Below, piece by piece: positions 7,045 through 14,274 of a stretch of 19,652 bases of DNA. This DNA is from Syntrophomonadaceae bacterium (lineage in GTDB: Bacteria > Bacillota > Dethiobacteria > DTU022), in contig PUKR01000144.1 of assembly GCA_003552365.1 (NCBI GenBank), forward strand, positions 1-19,652, written 5' to 3'. The notes beneath the pieces are model-generated. The model was not told where the DNA came from. It ran no database searches and worked only from the letters and a program-made list of their open reading frames with translations. The stretch's first letter is position 1. Each line of letters begins with the position of its first letter. The position numbers and the translations under genes are program-made.

Positions 7045-8883
7045 ATGTGCGGCATAGTTGGTTACACCGGGAATAAAAGTGCTAAAGATGTATTAATCGA
7101 AGGCCTGAAAAAATTAGAGTACCGCGGATATGATTCAGCCGGAGTGGCTCTTGAAGATAACGGAAAACTTGAAATATGCAAGGCTGCCGGTTCAGTTGGT
7201 GACCTGGAAAAAACTCTTAACGGGAAGTTTAACACTGCCGGGCTGGGACTGGGACATACTCGCTGGGCTACTCACGGGCGGCCCACGGATGAAAACGCGC
7301 ATCCTCATTACAGTGCTTCCCGTGAAATAGTTGTTGTCCATAACGGTATTATTGAAAACCACCAGGCCCTGCGGGACCGGTTATCTATAGAGGGCGGCTA
7401 TGAGTTTCGCTCTGAAACAGATACAGAAGTGCTTGCTCACTTAATTGAAGAATACTACAGGGGAGATCTCTTTGAAGCTCTTCGCAGGGCACTGCTGGAC
7501 GTGGAGGGTTCGTACGCCCTGGTAGCGGCAAGTTCTCGTGAACCGGAAAAATTGGTATGTGCCCGCAAGGACAGCCCCTTGATAATCGGTTATGGAGATG
7601 GCGAAAATTTAATAGCATCGGATATACCGGCCCTTCTTACTCACACCAGGAAAACCTGCATCCTGGAAGACGGGGAGTTAGCTGTGCTGACTGCGGACAG
7701 GGTTGTGGTTTACAACCGGCAGGGAGACATCCTGGAGAAGGATACACTTGAGATTGATTGGGACCTGGAAGCTGCTGAAAAAGGCGGCTATGACCACTTC
7801 ATGTTAAAAGAAATTATGGAACAGCCGGTGGCAGTGCGGGAGACCCTTCGCCAGCGCATCAGTGCCGGGGAAGGAAAGGTATCCCTTTCCGAGCTGGAAT
7901 TTTCGGTTGATGAGCTTAAAAGGGTGGAAAAAATATTTATTGTAGCCTGCGGAACCGCTTACCATGCCGGCCTGGTCGGAAAGGCGGTTATAGAAAAGCT
8001 GGTCGGGATTCCGGTCGAGGTCGAAGTAGCCTCTGAATTTCGCTACAGGGAACCCTTGCTCGAGCAAAATCACCTGGTTATAGTGATCAGCCAGTCCGGT
8101 GAAACTGCAGATACCCTGGCCGGCTTGCGCCTGGCACGTTCCAGGGGGCTTAATGTTATGGCAATTACCAACGTGGTAGGCAGTACAGTTTCCCGCGAAG
8201 CCGATCATGTCCTTTATACCTGGGCCGGCCCTGAAATTGCTGTGGCTTCAACCAAGGCTTACCTGACCCAGCTGATTGCCCTCTACCTGTTCGCCATTTA
8301 TCTTGGTGAAAGCAGGGGGGTTTTGCCCGTGGAAGAAGCAATGGGGCTTGTCAAAGGCTTGCAATCTCTTCCCGGCAAACTTAACTCGGTCCTTAATGAA
8401 GAAAATGTTGCCAGGTTAAAAACTTATTGTGACCACCTGGCAAAATGGGAGAGCGCTTTTTTTGTAGGGCGTAATCTTGATTCCCCGGTAGCCATGGAAG
8501 GATCTTTAAAGCTAAAAGAAATCTCTTATATTCACGCCGAAGCCTGTGCCGCCGGTGAGCTTAAGCACGGCCCGCTCGCCCTGATTGTGGACGGCATCCC
8601 GGTTATAGCCCTGGTGACCCAGGAGGCAGTTCTTGATAAGGCATTAAGCAACATCCAGGAAATAAACGCCAGGGGCGGTGAAGTTTTTGCTATCGCCCAG
8701 GAAGGCTTTGATGATGTTCAAAACCAGGTCGATTCTGTTTTCTACCTGCCTCCTGTGCACAATTTGCTGACCCCGGTACTCAGTGTAGTCCCCACCCAAT
8801 TGATCGCTTATTATGCAGCCCTGGCCCGTGGCAGCGCAGTTGACAAGCCCCGCAACCTGGCTAAAAGTGTTACGGTAGAATAA
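7045..8883 (+). CDS. glmS: Glutamine-fructose-6-phosphate aminotransferase GlmS
   Basis: Makes glucosamine-6-phosphate from fructose-6-phosphate and glutamine, the committed step of the hexosamine pathway. I chose the ATG at 7045 rather than the TTG at 7042 because the next codon is Cys: Met removal must expose the catalytic Cys1 (MCGIVGYTG). The N-terminal glutaminase domain (about 1-225) shows YRGYDSAG, GHTRWATHG and HNGIIEN. Two SIS isomerase domains follow, including ISQSGETADT and ASTKAYLTQ. The C terminus ends KSVTVE, the usual ending. The length is 612 residues, normal. A CGGGGG site lies about 8 nt upstream. Only 53 nt separate it from glmM, too short for a glmS ribozyme, so the feedback control known in many Firmicutes appears to be absent here. 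Confidence 0.98.
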   Translation: MCGIVGYTGNKSAKDVLIEGLKKLEYRGYDSAGVALEDNGKLEICKAAGSVGDLEKTLNGKFNTAGLGLGHTRWATHGRPTDENAHPHYSASREIVVVHNGIIENHQALRDRLSIEGGYEFRSETDTEVLAHLIEEYYRGDLFEALRRALLDVEGSYALVAASSREPEKLVCARKDSPLIIGYGDGENLIASDIPALLTHTRKTCILEDGELAVLTADRVVVYNRQGDILEKDTLEIDWDLEAAEKGGYDHFMLKEIMEQPVAVRETLRQRISAGEGKVSLSELEFSVDELKRVEKIFIVACGTAYHAGLVGKAVIEKLVGIPVEVEVASEFRYREPLLEQNHLVIVISQSGETADTLAGLRLARSRGLNVMAITNVVGSTVSREADHVLYTWAGPEIAVASTKAYLTQLIALYLFAIYLGESRGVLPVEEAMGLVKGLQSLPGKLNSVLNEENVARLKTYCDHLAKWESAFFVGRNLDSPVAMEGSLKLKEISYIHAEACAAGELKHGPLALIVDGIPVIALVTQEAVLDKALSNIQEINARGGEVFAIAQEGFDDVQNQVDSVFYLPPVHNLLTPVLSVVPTQLIAYYAALARGSAVDKPRNLAKSVTVE

Positions 8884-8901
8884 ATACGCAGGCAAGAATT
8901 A

Positions 8902-8915
8902 CAGGCATATGCCTG
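8902..8915. repeat. 14-bp palindrome between glmS and glnS
   Basis: caggcatatgcctg is a perfect palindrome, 24 nt before the glnS start. No U-run follows, so it is not a standard terminator. It could be a processing or stability hairpin in the intergenic mRNA. Confidence 0.35.
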
Positions 8916-8938
8916 GCAGTGTAAAGGAGATATGATCG

Positions 8939-10651
8939 ATGCACGCAAAAAATGACAATCAAGCAATGACCAATTTTATTTACAACATGATTAAGGAAGA
9001 TGTGGAAAAGGGGGCTCTTGGTGATAAATGTGTTCATACCCGTTTTCCGCCCGAACCCAACGGCTATTTACATATCGGTCATGCCCGGGCGATTCTTTTA
9101 AATTTTAAGTTAGCCCGTATTTTTAACGGCAAGTTCAACCTGCGTTTTGACGATACCAACCCGATTAAGGAAGAGCAGGAATTTGTCGATTCCATTATGG
9201 AAGATATCCGCTGGCTGGGTGCGGACTGGGAAGATCGCCTCTTTTTTAGCTCGGATTATTTTGATGTCAAGTATGAATTTGCGCTTCGTTTGATCAAGGC
9301 CGGAAGGGCTTATGTTTGTGACTTGAACCAGGAGGAAATCAGGGAATACCGGGGGACTTTGACCGAACCCGGCACAGAAAGCCCTTACCGTAATCGTTCA
9401 ATTGAGGAGAACCTGGATTTGTTTGAAAGGATGAGAAAGGGAGAATTCCCTGACGGCAGCCGGGTGCTCCGGGCTAAAATCGATATGACTTCCGGCAACT
9501 TAAATATGCGCGATCCGGTTATTTACCGTATTCTGCACACTGCTCACCACCGCACCGGGGATAAATGGTGTATCTACCCGATGTACGATTTTGACCATCC
9601 CTTTTCCGACGCCCATGAAGGGATTACCCATTCCCTGTGCTCTATTGAGTATACCGATCATCGCCCGCTTTATGACTGGATTGTTGATAATGCAATGGAA
9701 CTGTATCCGGAAGTGGTTAAGTATCGTTCCAGGCAGACTGAATTTGCCCGCCTGGATTTAACTTATACGGTGATGAGCAAGCGAAAACTGAGGCGCCTGG
9801 TGGAAGAAAAATATGTTCAAGGTTGGAACGATCCCCGCATGCCCACTATTGCAGGAATGCGCAGGCGGGGCTTTACTCCGGCAGCAATTGCAGACTTCCA
9901 GGAAAGGGTTGGCGTTTCCAGGGCTGACAGCATCGCCGATTTGGCTTTGCTTGAGCACTGTATCCGGCAGGAACTGGAAACCACCGCACCTCGCTTGATG
10001 GCCGTTTTAGACCCCGTTAAGGTGGTAATTACCAACTGGCCCGAGGGAGAATCGGAGATGATGGAGATGGAGAATATACCCGGGGATGAAAGTGCCGGAA
10101 CCAGGGAAGTACCCTTCAGCGGGGAACTTTATATCGAGCGTGATGATTTCATGGAAGATCCTCCCAAAAAGTTTTTCCGCCTGGCCCCGGGCAGGGAAGT
10201 GCGCTTAAAAGGAGCTTATATCATAAAGTGTGAAGAAGTGATTAAGGATTCACAGGGAATTGTCAGCGAACTTCGCTGCACCTATGACCCGCAAACAAGA
10301 AGCGGCAATGATACCAGCGGCAAGAAAGTAAAAGGAGTGATCCACTGGGTTTCAACCGGGTATGCAACCCGGGTTAAAGTCAACCTTTATGACAAGCTGT
10401 TTACCATTGAACAGCCGGAAGAAGAAAGAGATATTGACTTTATTAACAATATTAACCCGCAGTCGCTTGTTGTCTGTGAAAATGTGCCCGTTGAACCGGC
10501 GGTTGAGGAGGTTTTTCCGGGCAGCCGCTTCCAATTCTTACGCAAGGGGTATTTCTATTACGATCCCGTTGCCTCGGAAGAGGGCATGCCGGCATTTAAC
10601 CGCATCGTGGCCCTGAAAGATAGTTGGGCCAAGGTGAAAAACAAGGGTTAA
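8939..10651 (+). CDS. glnS: Glutaminyl-tRNA synthetase
   Basis: A 570-residue class I aminoacyl-tRNA synthetase that charges tRNA-Gln. The N terminus shows the glutamine-type signature RFPPEPNGYLHIGHAR with the HIGH motif at residues 45-48. The KMSKS-equivalent is VMSKRKL (278-284), which is the GlnRS rather than GluRS form. The central DDTNP and HTAHHRTGDKWCIYPMYDFDHP blocks and the C-terminal anticodon-binding beta-barrel region (for example KGVIHWVS) are complete. The AAAGGAG site is 9 nt before the ATG. An ATG at 8932, out of frame, would encode only seven residues and is ignored. Many Firmicutes lack GlnRS and use a GatCAB transamidation route, so its presence is worth noting; it may have been acquired by transfer. 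Confidence 0.97.
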   Translation: MHAKNDNQAMTNFIYNMIKEDVEKGALGDKCVHTRFPPEPNGYLHIGHARAILLNFKLARIFNGKFNLRFDDTNPIKEEQEFVDSIMEDIRWLGADWEDRLFFSSDYFDVKYEFALRLIKAGRAYVCDLNQEEIREYRGTLTEPGTESPYRNRSIEENLDLFERMRKGEFPDGSRVLRAKIDMTSGNLNMRDPVIYRILHTAHHRTGDKWCIYPMYDFDHPFSDAHEGITHSLCSIEYTDHRPLYDWIVDNAMELYPEVVKYRSRQTEFARLDLTYTVMSKRKLRRLVEEKYVQGWNDPRMPTIAGMRRRGFTPAAIADFQERVGVSRADSIADLALLEHCIRQELETTAPRLMAVLDPVKVVITNWPEGESEMMEMENIPGDESAGTREVPFSGELYIERDDFMEDPPKKFFRLAPGREVRLKGAYIIKCEEVIKDSQGIVSELRCTYDPQTRSGNDTSGKKVKGVIHWVSTGYATRVKVNLYDKLFTIEQPEEERDIDFINNINPQSLVVCENVPVEPAVEEVFPGSRFQFLRKGYFYYDPVASEEGMPAFNRIVALKDSWAKVKNKG

Positions 10652-10719
10652 TTGCCTGGCAGGCACTCAATACCTGAAATATTTTATCCCGGGTTATCTG
10701 CCTAAAGGAGTTTAAGGGT

Positions 10720-10929
10720 ATGAATGAATATCTTTTACAGCTGATGAATAAAGCTAAGTACCCTTTTTCCAAAAGCAAAAATGTGGATAAGCGAAAAAAA
10801 GAGCAGGCTAAAAACAATATTTCCAGGAAGGAAAGAATGGCTGAAATAAAACTTATAGTGGCCCTTGCCCTAATCCTGGCAGTTACAATCGCTGCCCTAA
10901 TCCTGGTCTATGCTAATGCGATGGCTTGA
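10720..10929 (+). CDS. Small single-pass membrane protein, unknown function
   Basis: A 69-residue protein that I do not recognise. The first ~40 residues are hydrophilic and lysine-rich (for example VDKRKKEQAKNN), followed by one long hydrophobic helix near the C terminus (about residues 42-66, IKLIVALALILAVTIAALILV). The ATG at 10720 has an AAAGGAG site 9 nt upstream, which supports translation. A second in-frame ATG at 10837 has its own AGGAAGGA about 5 nt upstream and would give a 30-residue peptide that is essentially only the membrane helix, so two products are possible. It sits between glnS and asnS in the same direction. No family evidence for a role in translation exists in the sequence. 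Confidence 0.6.
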   Translation: MNEYLLQLMNKAKYPFSKSKNVDKRKKEQAKNNISRKERMAEIKLIVALALILAVTIAALILVYANAMA

Positions 10930-10930
10930 T

Positions 10931-10996
10931 CTTTGATAAGTTATTTTGATAGTAAACAAATGCTCATTTAAAATTTTGTGAGCACAAATATCAAAG
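10931..10996 (+). promoter_or_regulatory. Stem-loop leader before asnS
   Basis: Outer inverted repeat ctttgata (10931-10938) with tatcaaag (10989-10996), perfect 8 bp, enclosing an inner perfect 6-bp stem tgctca (10961-10966) with tgagca (10979-10984). The outer 3' arm runs into the AAGGGGG ribosome binding site of asnS (10994-11000), so pairing could limit translation initiation. No T-box sequence is present. Confidence 0.4.
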
Positions 10997-11006
10997 GGGG
11001 ATTAAA

Positions 11007-12401
11007 ATGGAATACGCAACGGTCAGAGAATTAGTTGCCAATCCCGAAAATTATGCAGATAAACAGGTTGCAGTGTATGGGTGGATCAGAAATAACCGGG
11101 ACCAGAAATCTTTCGGGTTTATTGCTTTAAATGATGGCACCCATTTTAATACAGTCCAGGTAGTGTATGAAAGAGAATTTTTAGAAAACTACGACCAGGT
11201 GGCAGCGATGGGCGTAGGTTCGGCTATCAGGGCTGCAGGAAAAGTGGTTTTGACTCCTGAAGCCAGGCAACCCTTCGAGATCAAGGCTGCAGAAGTTAAC
11301 CTGGAAGGGGCTTCACCTGCTGATTACCCGATCCAGCCCAAAAGGCACAGCCGGGAGTTTTTACGAGAGGTGGCCCACCTGCGGCCCCGGACAAACTTTT
11401 TCAACGCCGTATTTAGGGTTCGTTCGCTTTTGGCTTTTGCCATCCACAGGTTTTTCCAGGAACGGGGATTTATTTACCTTCACTCGCCGATTATTACAGC
11501 AAATGACGCCGAGGGAGCAGGGGAGTTGTTCAGGGTCACCACCCTTGATCCAAAAGAACCGCCCATTACAGATGCCGGAACGGTAGACTACTCCCGGGAT
11601 TTCTTCGGCAAAAGGGCCAACCTTACCGTTAGCGGACAGCTGGAAGCAGAGGCCTTTGCTCTTGCCTTTAAGGACGTTTACACTTTCGGACCCACTTTCA
11701 GGGCAGAGAACTCCAATACTCCGCGGCATGCCGCTGAATTCTGGATGATTGAACCTGAAATTGCTTTTGCCGATATTAACGATAACATGGACCTGGCTGA
11801 AGATATGGTCAGGTACTTAATCAATTACCTTTTGGAAAATGCGAAAACAGAAATGGATTTCTTCAACCAGTTTGTAGACAAGGGTTTAAAGGAAAGGCTC
11901 GAACAGATAGTAAACTCAAAGTTTGCCCGGATTACTTACACGGAAGCCGTGGAACAGCTTCAAAAAACCGGGCAAAAATTTGAATATCCGGTTGAATGGG
12001 GCCGGGATTTGCAGACTGAACATGAACGGTGCTTAACGGAAAAAGTTTATCAAAAACCCGTATTTGTTACCGATTATCCCCGGAGCATTAAAGCTTTTTA
12101 TATGCGGGTTAACCATGATCAAAATACGGTGGCGGCCATGGACCTTTTGGTCCCCGGGGTCGGTGAGATAATTGGGGGCAGCCAGAGGGAAGAAAGAGCG
12201 GAAGTTTTAGAACAAAGCATGGCTGACTTTAATATTAACAGCGAGGATCTATGGTGGTACATGGACCTGCGCAAATACGGCGGAGTAAAGCATGCCGGTT
12301 TTGGTTTGGGCTTTGAAAGGATTTTGATGTACTTAACCGGGGTGAGCAATATCAGGGATGTAATTCCGTTTCCCAGGACGGTTAATTCCTGCGAGTTTTA
12401 A
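11007..12401 (+). CDS. asnS: Asparaginyl-tRNA synthetase
   Basis: A 464-residue class IIb aminoacyl-tRNA synthetase that charges tRNA-Asn. The N-terminal OB-fold anticodon-binding domain (about 1-110) contains VAVYGWIRNNRDQKSFGFI. Motif 2 is FRAENSNTPRHAAEFWMIEPE and motif 3 is GFGLGFERILMYLTG; the protein ends FPRTVNSCEF. Asparagine-type specificity is suggested by the family-typical N-terminal block and SGQLEAEAFALAFKDVYTFGPTF. The length is normal for AsnRS and there is no archaeal-type AspRS insertion. The AAGGGGG site is about 6 nt before the ATG. The stop codon lies only 4 nt from the stop of the opposing gene at 12406, with no terminator in between, so the two transcripts probably overlap. 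Confidence 0.97.
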   Translation: MEYATVRELVANPENYADKQVAVYGWIRNNRDQKSFGFIALNDGTHFNTVQVVYEREFLENYDQVAAMGVGSAIRAAGKVVLTPEARQPFEIKAAEVNLEGASPADYPIQPKRHSREFLREVAHLRPRTNFFNAVFRVRSLLAFAIHRFFQERGFIYLHSPIITANDAEGAGELFRVTTLDPKEPPITDAGTVDYSRDFFGKRANLTVSGQLEAEAFALAFKDVYTFGPTFRAENSNTPRHAAEFWMIEPEIAFADINDNMDLAEDMVRYLINYLLENAKTEMDFFNQFVDKGLKERLEQIVNSKFARITYTEAVEQLQKTGQKFEYPVEWGRDLQTEHERCLTEKVYQKPVFVTDYPRSIKAFYMRVNHDQNTVAAMDLLVPGVGEIIGGSQREERAEVLEQSMADFNINSEDLWWYMDLRKYGGVKHAGFGLGFERILMYLTGVSNIRDVIPFPRTVNSCEF

Positions 12402-12405
12402 CTTG

Positions 12406-13113
12406 TTAATTCCTAGCGTCTCCGGTAGAGCGTTGCTGGAAACTATCTTGATTACCGGGTGAAGCTTCAGCTGCGCTGGCATTTTTAAGGGTTGTTTTTA
12501 AGGTGTTTATGGCGCTCCATAACAGGTAAAAGGCCACGGCTAAGGACCCCAGGGAATCTACATACCGGGTTAAAGCTGCTGCGGGAGCTATTGCCACGGA
12601 AGATAGGGCGATAATCACGCAGAGGTCGACACCGGCCTTGGCCCGGTACATCAAGCGCTGGGCATCTATCACCGGGTTGTAATGTTCAGCGGTCATTTTT
12701 TTGTAACGCAAAAAGAACCAGGAGTTGGTAATCAATCCCAGCGCGGCTATAGCCAGCCCCGGGTAAACATTGCCTCCCGGTTCAAAGGCGTCAAGCCTGG
12801 CCAGGGTTATGGTAAACATAACCAGGCCTGATACTCCCAGGGCAATAGCAACGCTTACCCCGGCAAGCATCTCCAGCCGCTTTTTCTTTTCAGCAGTTAC
12901 TTCTTGACCCTTTTCCACGTAACGGAAAACCCGCCAGGAGATAAATAAAGCAATTAATTCTACCGTGCGGCGGATAAAATCGGCCAGCTGGGTGGTGGAA
13001 TGGCTTAATATAACGGCAATTCCGGTGGTTAAAGGGGCCCACATGCTGAGCAGAAGGGCGGTAATCAATGTCTTTTCGCGCTTTGCCACCTGGGTTTGCG
13101 ACAGGGCACTCAT
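12406..13113 (-). CDS. Cation-diffusion-facilitator-like membrane protein, degenerate metal site
   Basis: A 235-residue polytopic membrane protein with five to six hydrophobic segments and no C-terminal cytoplasmic metal-binding domain. The segment HSTTQLADFIRRTVELIALF resembles CDF transmembrane helix 2, where DxxHSxxD is expected. Here the His position is Arg48 and the second Asp position is Glu52. In the equivalent of helix 5, the HxxxD His position is Arg157. The tetrahedral zinc site of true CDF transporters is therefore largely missing, and the protein may not transport Zn2+ or may use another substrate. The GTG-rich site GGGGTGG lies upstream, and only 1 nt separates the start from the stop of the kinase-like gene, so the pair is translationally coupled. 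The family assignment is moderate; I cannot exclude a distinct membrane family. Confidence 0.6.
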   Translation of the reverse strand: MSALSQTQVAKREKTLITALLLSMWAPLTTGIAVILSHSTTQLADFIRRTVELIALFISWRVFRYVEKGQEVTAEKKKRLEMLAGVSVAIALGVSGLVMFTITLARLDAFEPGGNVYPGLAIAALGLITNSWFFLRYKKMTAEHYNPVIDAQRLMYRAKAGVDLCVIIALSSVAIAPAAALTRYVDSLGSLAVAFYLLWSAINTLKTTLKNASAAEASPGNQDSFQQRSTGDARN

Positions 13114-13114
13114 A

Positions 13115-13846
13115 TTACCACCCCAATACGCTGAAAAGGTAGACCAGGGGAATGATCACCGCTGAGGCGGAAAGTGGTACGGTTATGGTGTCGCTGCCCT
13201 GTTTCGAAAACAACTCTACGATACCGCAGACAGGGGCTGCTACCAGTGAAATAAGCAGGCTTTGTAGCCAGGGCAGCCCGGCATAAAAAAGGAGGGTGAA
13301 AAAAGTGGCCATGCCTGCCGCTACAATCATGGCGATTGTTCCTTCAAAAGTTTTTGCCTTCTCAATATAACGGTGCAGCATACGTCTTTTGCCAAAAGCT
13401 TTTCCTACCAGGGCTGCCGCTGCATCGCCAAATCCCCAGCCCATAACGGCAACCGCTGCTATATAGTGCCAGCTGGTGCCGAGCAAACCCCAGAAAATAA
13501 AGATGAGCAGCGCAAAACTGAGCTGAACATAGACCAACTGTTTCCTCAGTTCACCCTTTCCCTTAGTCCGATCGACAAAATATTGACGATAGAAAGAAGT
13601 TTTTTCAACTATTAAAAGGGCGGGATAACCGAGCAGCATGAGCAAAAATGCCGCTCCTACAGCATAATACCAGGTGCTGAATAAATTCAACAACAAAAAA
13701 ATGGAGAGGCTGTAGGCAATATGGTGGGTCTTCCTGATATATTCAGTTTGCACCTTGAATAAGTACTTTAAAAGAATTGGCAGAAGGGCGACGATTATTA
13801 AGTAATAGGCAAGGAGGATTCCCGCACCTGCAAGGTCACTGTTCAT
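13115..13846 (-). CDS. Dolichol/phytol kinase-like (SEC59/VTE5) membrane protein
   Basis: A 243-residue polytopic membrane protein with about seven hydrophobic helices. Motifs of the CTP-dependent polyprenol/phytol/dolichol kinase family are visible in order: RKTHH (38-42), GWGFGDAAAALVGKAFGK (136-153), KTFEGTIAM (165-173) and SDTITVP (218-224). Members phosphorylate isoprenoid alcohols with CTP; the related CDP-alcohol and phosphatidate cytidylyltransferase families share the DAxAALxGxxxGK pattern, so the exact substrate is uncertain. The ATG at 13846 has AAAGGA about 9 nt upstream. It is preceded by a roughly 260-nt structured leader with its own extended -10 promoter and is followed 1 nt later by the CDF-like gene, forming a two-gene operon. 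Confidence 0.75.
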   Translation of the reverse strand: MNSDLAGAGILLAYYLIIVALLPILLKYLFKVQTEYIRKTHHIAYSLSIFLLLNLFSTWYYAVGAAFLLMLLGYPALLIVEKTSFYRQYFVDRTKGKGELRKQLVYVQLSFALLIFIFWGLLGTSWHYIAAVAVMGWGFGDAAAALVGKAFGKRRMLHRYIEKAKTFEGTIAMIVAAGMATFFTLLFYAGLPWLQSLLISLVAAPVCGIVELFSKQGSDTITVPLSASAVIIPLVYLFSVLGW

Positions 13847-13874
13847 GTTTATGCATCCTTTACTTTTATATTAG

Positions 13875-14104
13875 TGTCTGCTCAGCCATGCTGCATTTGG
13901 GACCGGTGTCGGCTCACCTGAGGGAAATGGCGGCGACTCAGCTGCAGGCTTTCGCTTTGTTATACTCTAGCATTCGCCATCTAAGGTTTAAGGCCTCGGC
14001 AGCCTGCCTCCATGCAGGCCGACCGGCTGCAGCCTTTGCTCAACGGCCATTGCAACCGCTTTACCTGCAATGTCCCTCATCGATAACGCAGCAGGGCAGA
14101 GACA
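13875..14104 (-). ncRNA. Candidate structured leader RNA (riboswitch-like), unclassified
   Basis: Between the extended -10 (14121-14116) and the kinase-like ATG, the minus strand folds into nested helices. Closing stems: TGTCT 14104-14100 with AGACA 13879-13875 (plus GC 14097-14096 with 13881-13880); TGCTGCG 14093-14087 with TGCAGCA 13895-13889; GGGAC 14076-14072 with GTCCC 13903-13899. Internal hairpins: CATTGCA 14072-14066 with TGCAATG 14054-14048; GGCCG 14048-14044 with CGGTC 14025-14021; GCCTGC 14019-14014 with GCAGGC 14007-14002; GGCGA 13978-13974 with TCGCC 13936-13932; GGTG 13918-13915 with CACC 13908-13905. No stop hairpin separates it from the ORF, so it is probably a cis-acting leader. 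I did not recognise any known riboswitch core. Confidence 0.55.
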
Positions 14105-14115
14105 GTATCATTCAT

Positions 14116-14121
14116 ATTATA
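14116..14121 (-). promoter_or_regulatory. Extended -10 promoter for the kinase-like operon
   Basis: On the minus strand TGG-TATAAT (the -10 itself at 14121-14116) is a perfect TATAAT with the TGn extension; the -35 region is weak (ATGATT at 17-nt spacing), as is common for extended -10 promoters. Transcription would start near 14109, five bases before the first closing helix of the leader RNA. Confidence 0.6.
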
Positions 14122-14140
14122 CCAGAGAAAGGCCGGTAAT

Positions 14141-14150
14141 CATAATTATG
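14141..14150. repeat. 10-bp palindrome cataattatg
   Basis: Perfect palindrome about 20 bp upstream of the extended -10 of the kinase-like operon. It could be an operator half or simply AT-rich chance symmetry. Confidence 0.25.
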
Positions 14151-14233
14151 CCATATTTTTCCTTAGGGTTTATCTAGGTGTAAAATAAACTATTGGCTGG
14201 CGTGGCAGCAAATTGAAAACACAGGCCCGGAGT

Positions 14234-14274
14234 GAGCAATCAAGTTAAAAAATACAGGATTGCTCTTATTTTTT
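14234..14274 (+). terminator. Hairpin beside the ATPase-phosphatase stop; plus-strand T-run
   Basis: Perfect 8-bp stem gagcaatc (14234-14241) with gattgctc (14258-14265) and a 16-nt loop. On the plus strand it is followed by ttattttttc, the layout of an intrinsic terminator that would stop plus-strand transcripts before they run antisense into the large gene. For the minus-strand gene the stem directly follows the stop codon but its U-run is in the loop. A weaker minus-strand stem (14194-14210) followed by a T-rich tract could be the actual end of that transcript. Confidence 0.45.

Noticed and set aside
10930..11006. T-box leader for asnS
   Set aside because: The 77-nt gap is too short and lacks the T-box sequence and a terminator/antiterminator pair.
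13988..14080. 30-codon minus-strand ORF inside the leader RNA
   Set aside because: No Shine-Dalgarno sequence before its ATG, and its bases form the proposed helices. A leader peptide cannot be excluded but is not supported.
13875..14104. Assignment of the leader to a known riboswitch (M-box, NiCo, lysine, cobalamin, ydaO)
   Set aside because: Short resemblances such as AGGTGA and AATGCAGC to M-box, and GCAGCCGG to NiCo, occur, but the conserved cores in the right order were not found.
13777..14139. Plus-strand 120-codon open frame upstream of the kinase-like gene
   Set aside because: No ribosome binding site, antisense to the kinase-like start and the structured leader, and its Cys/Ala-rich composition looks like translated structured RNA.
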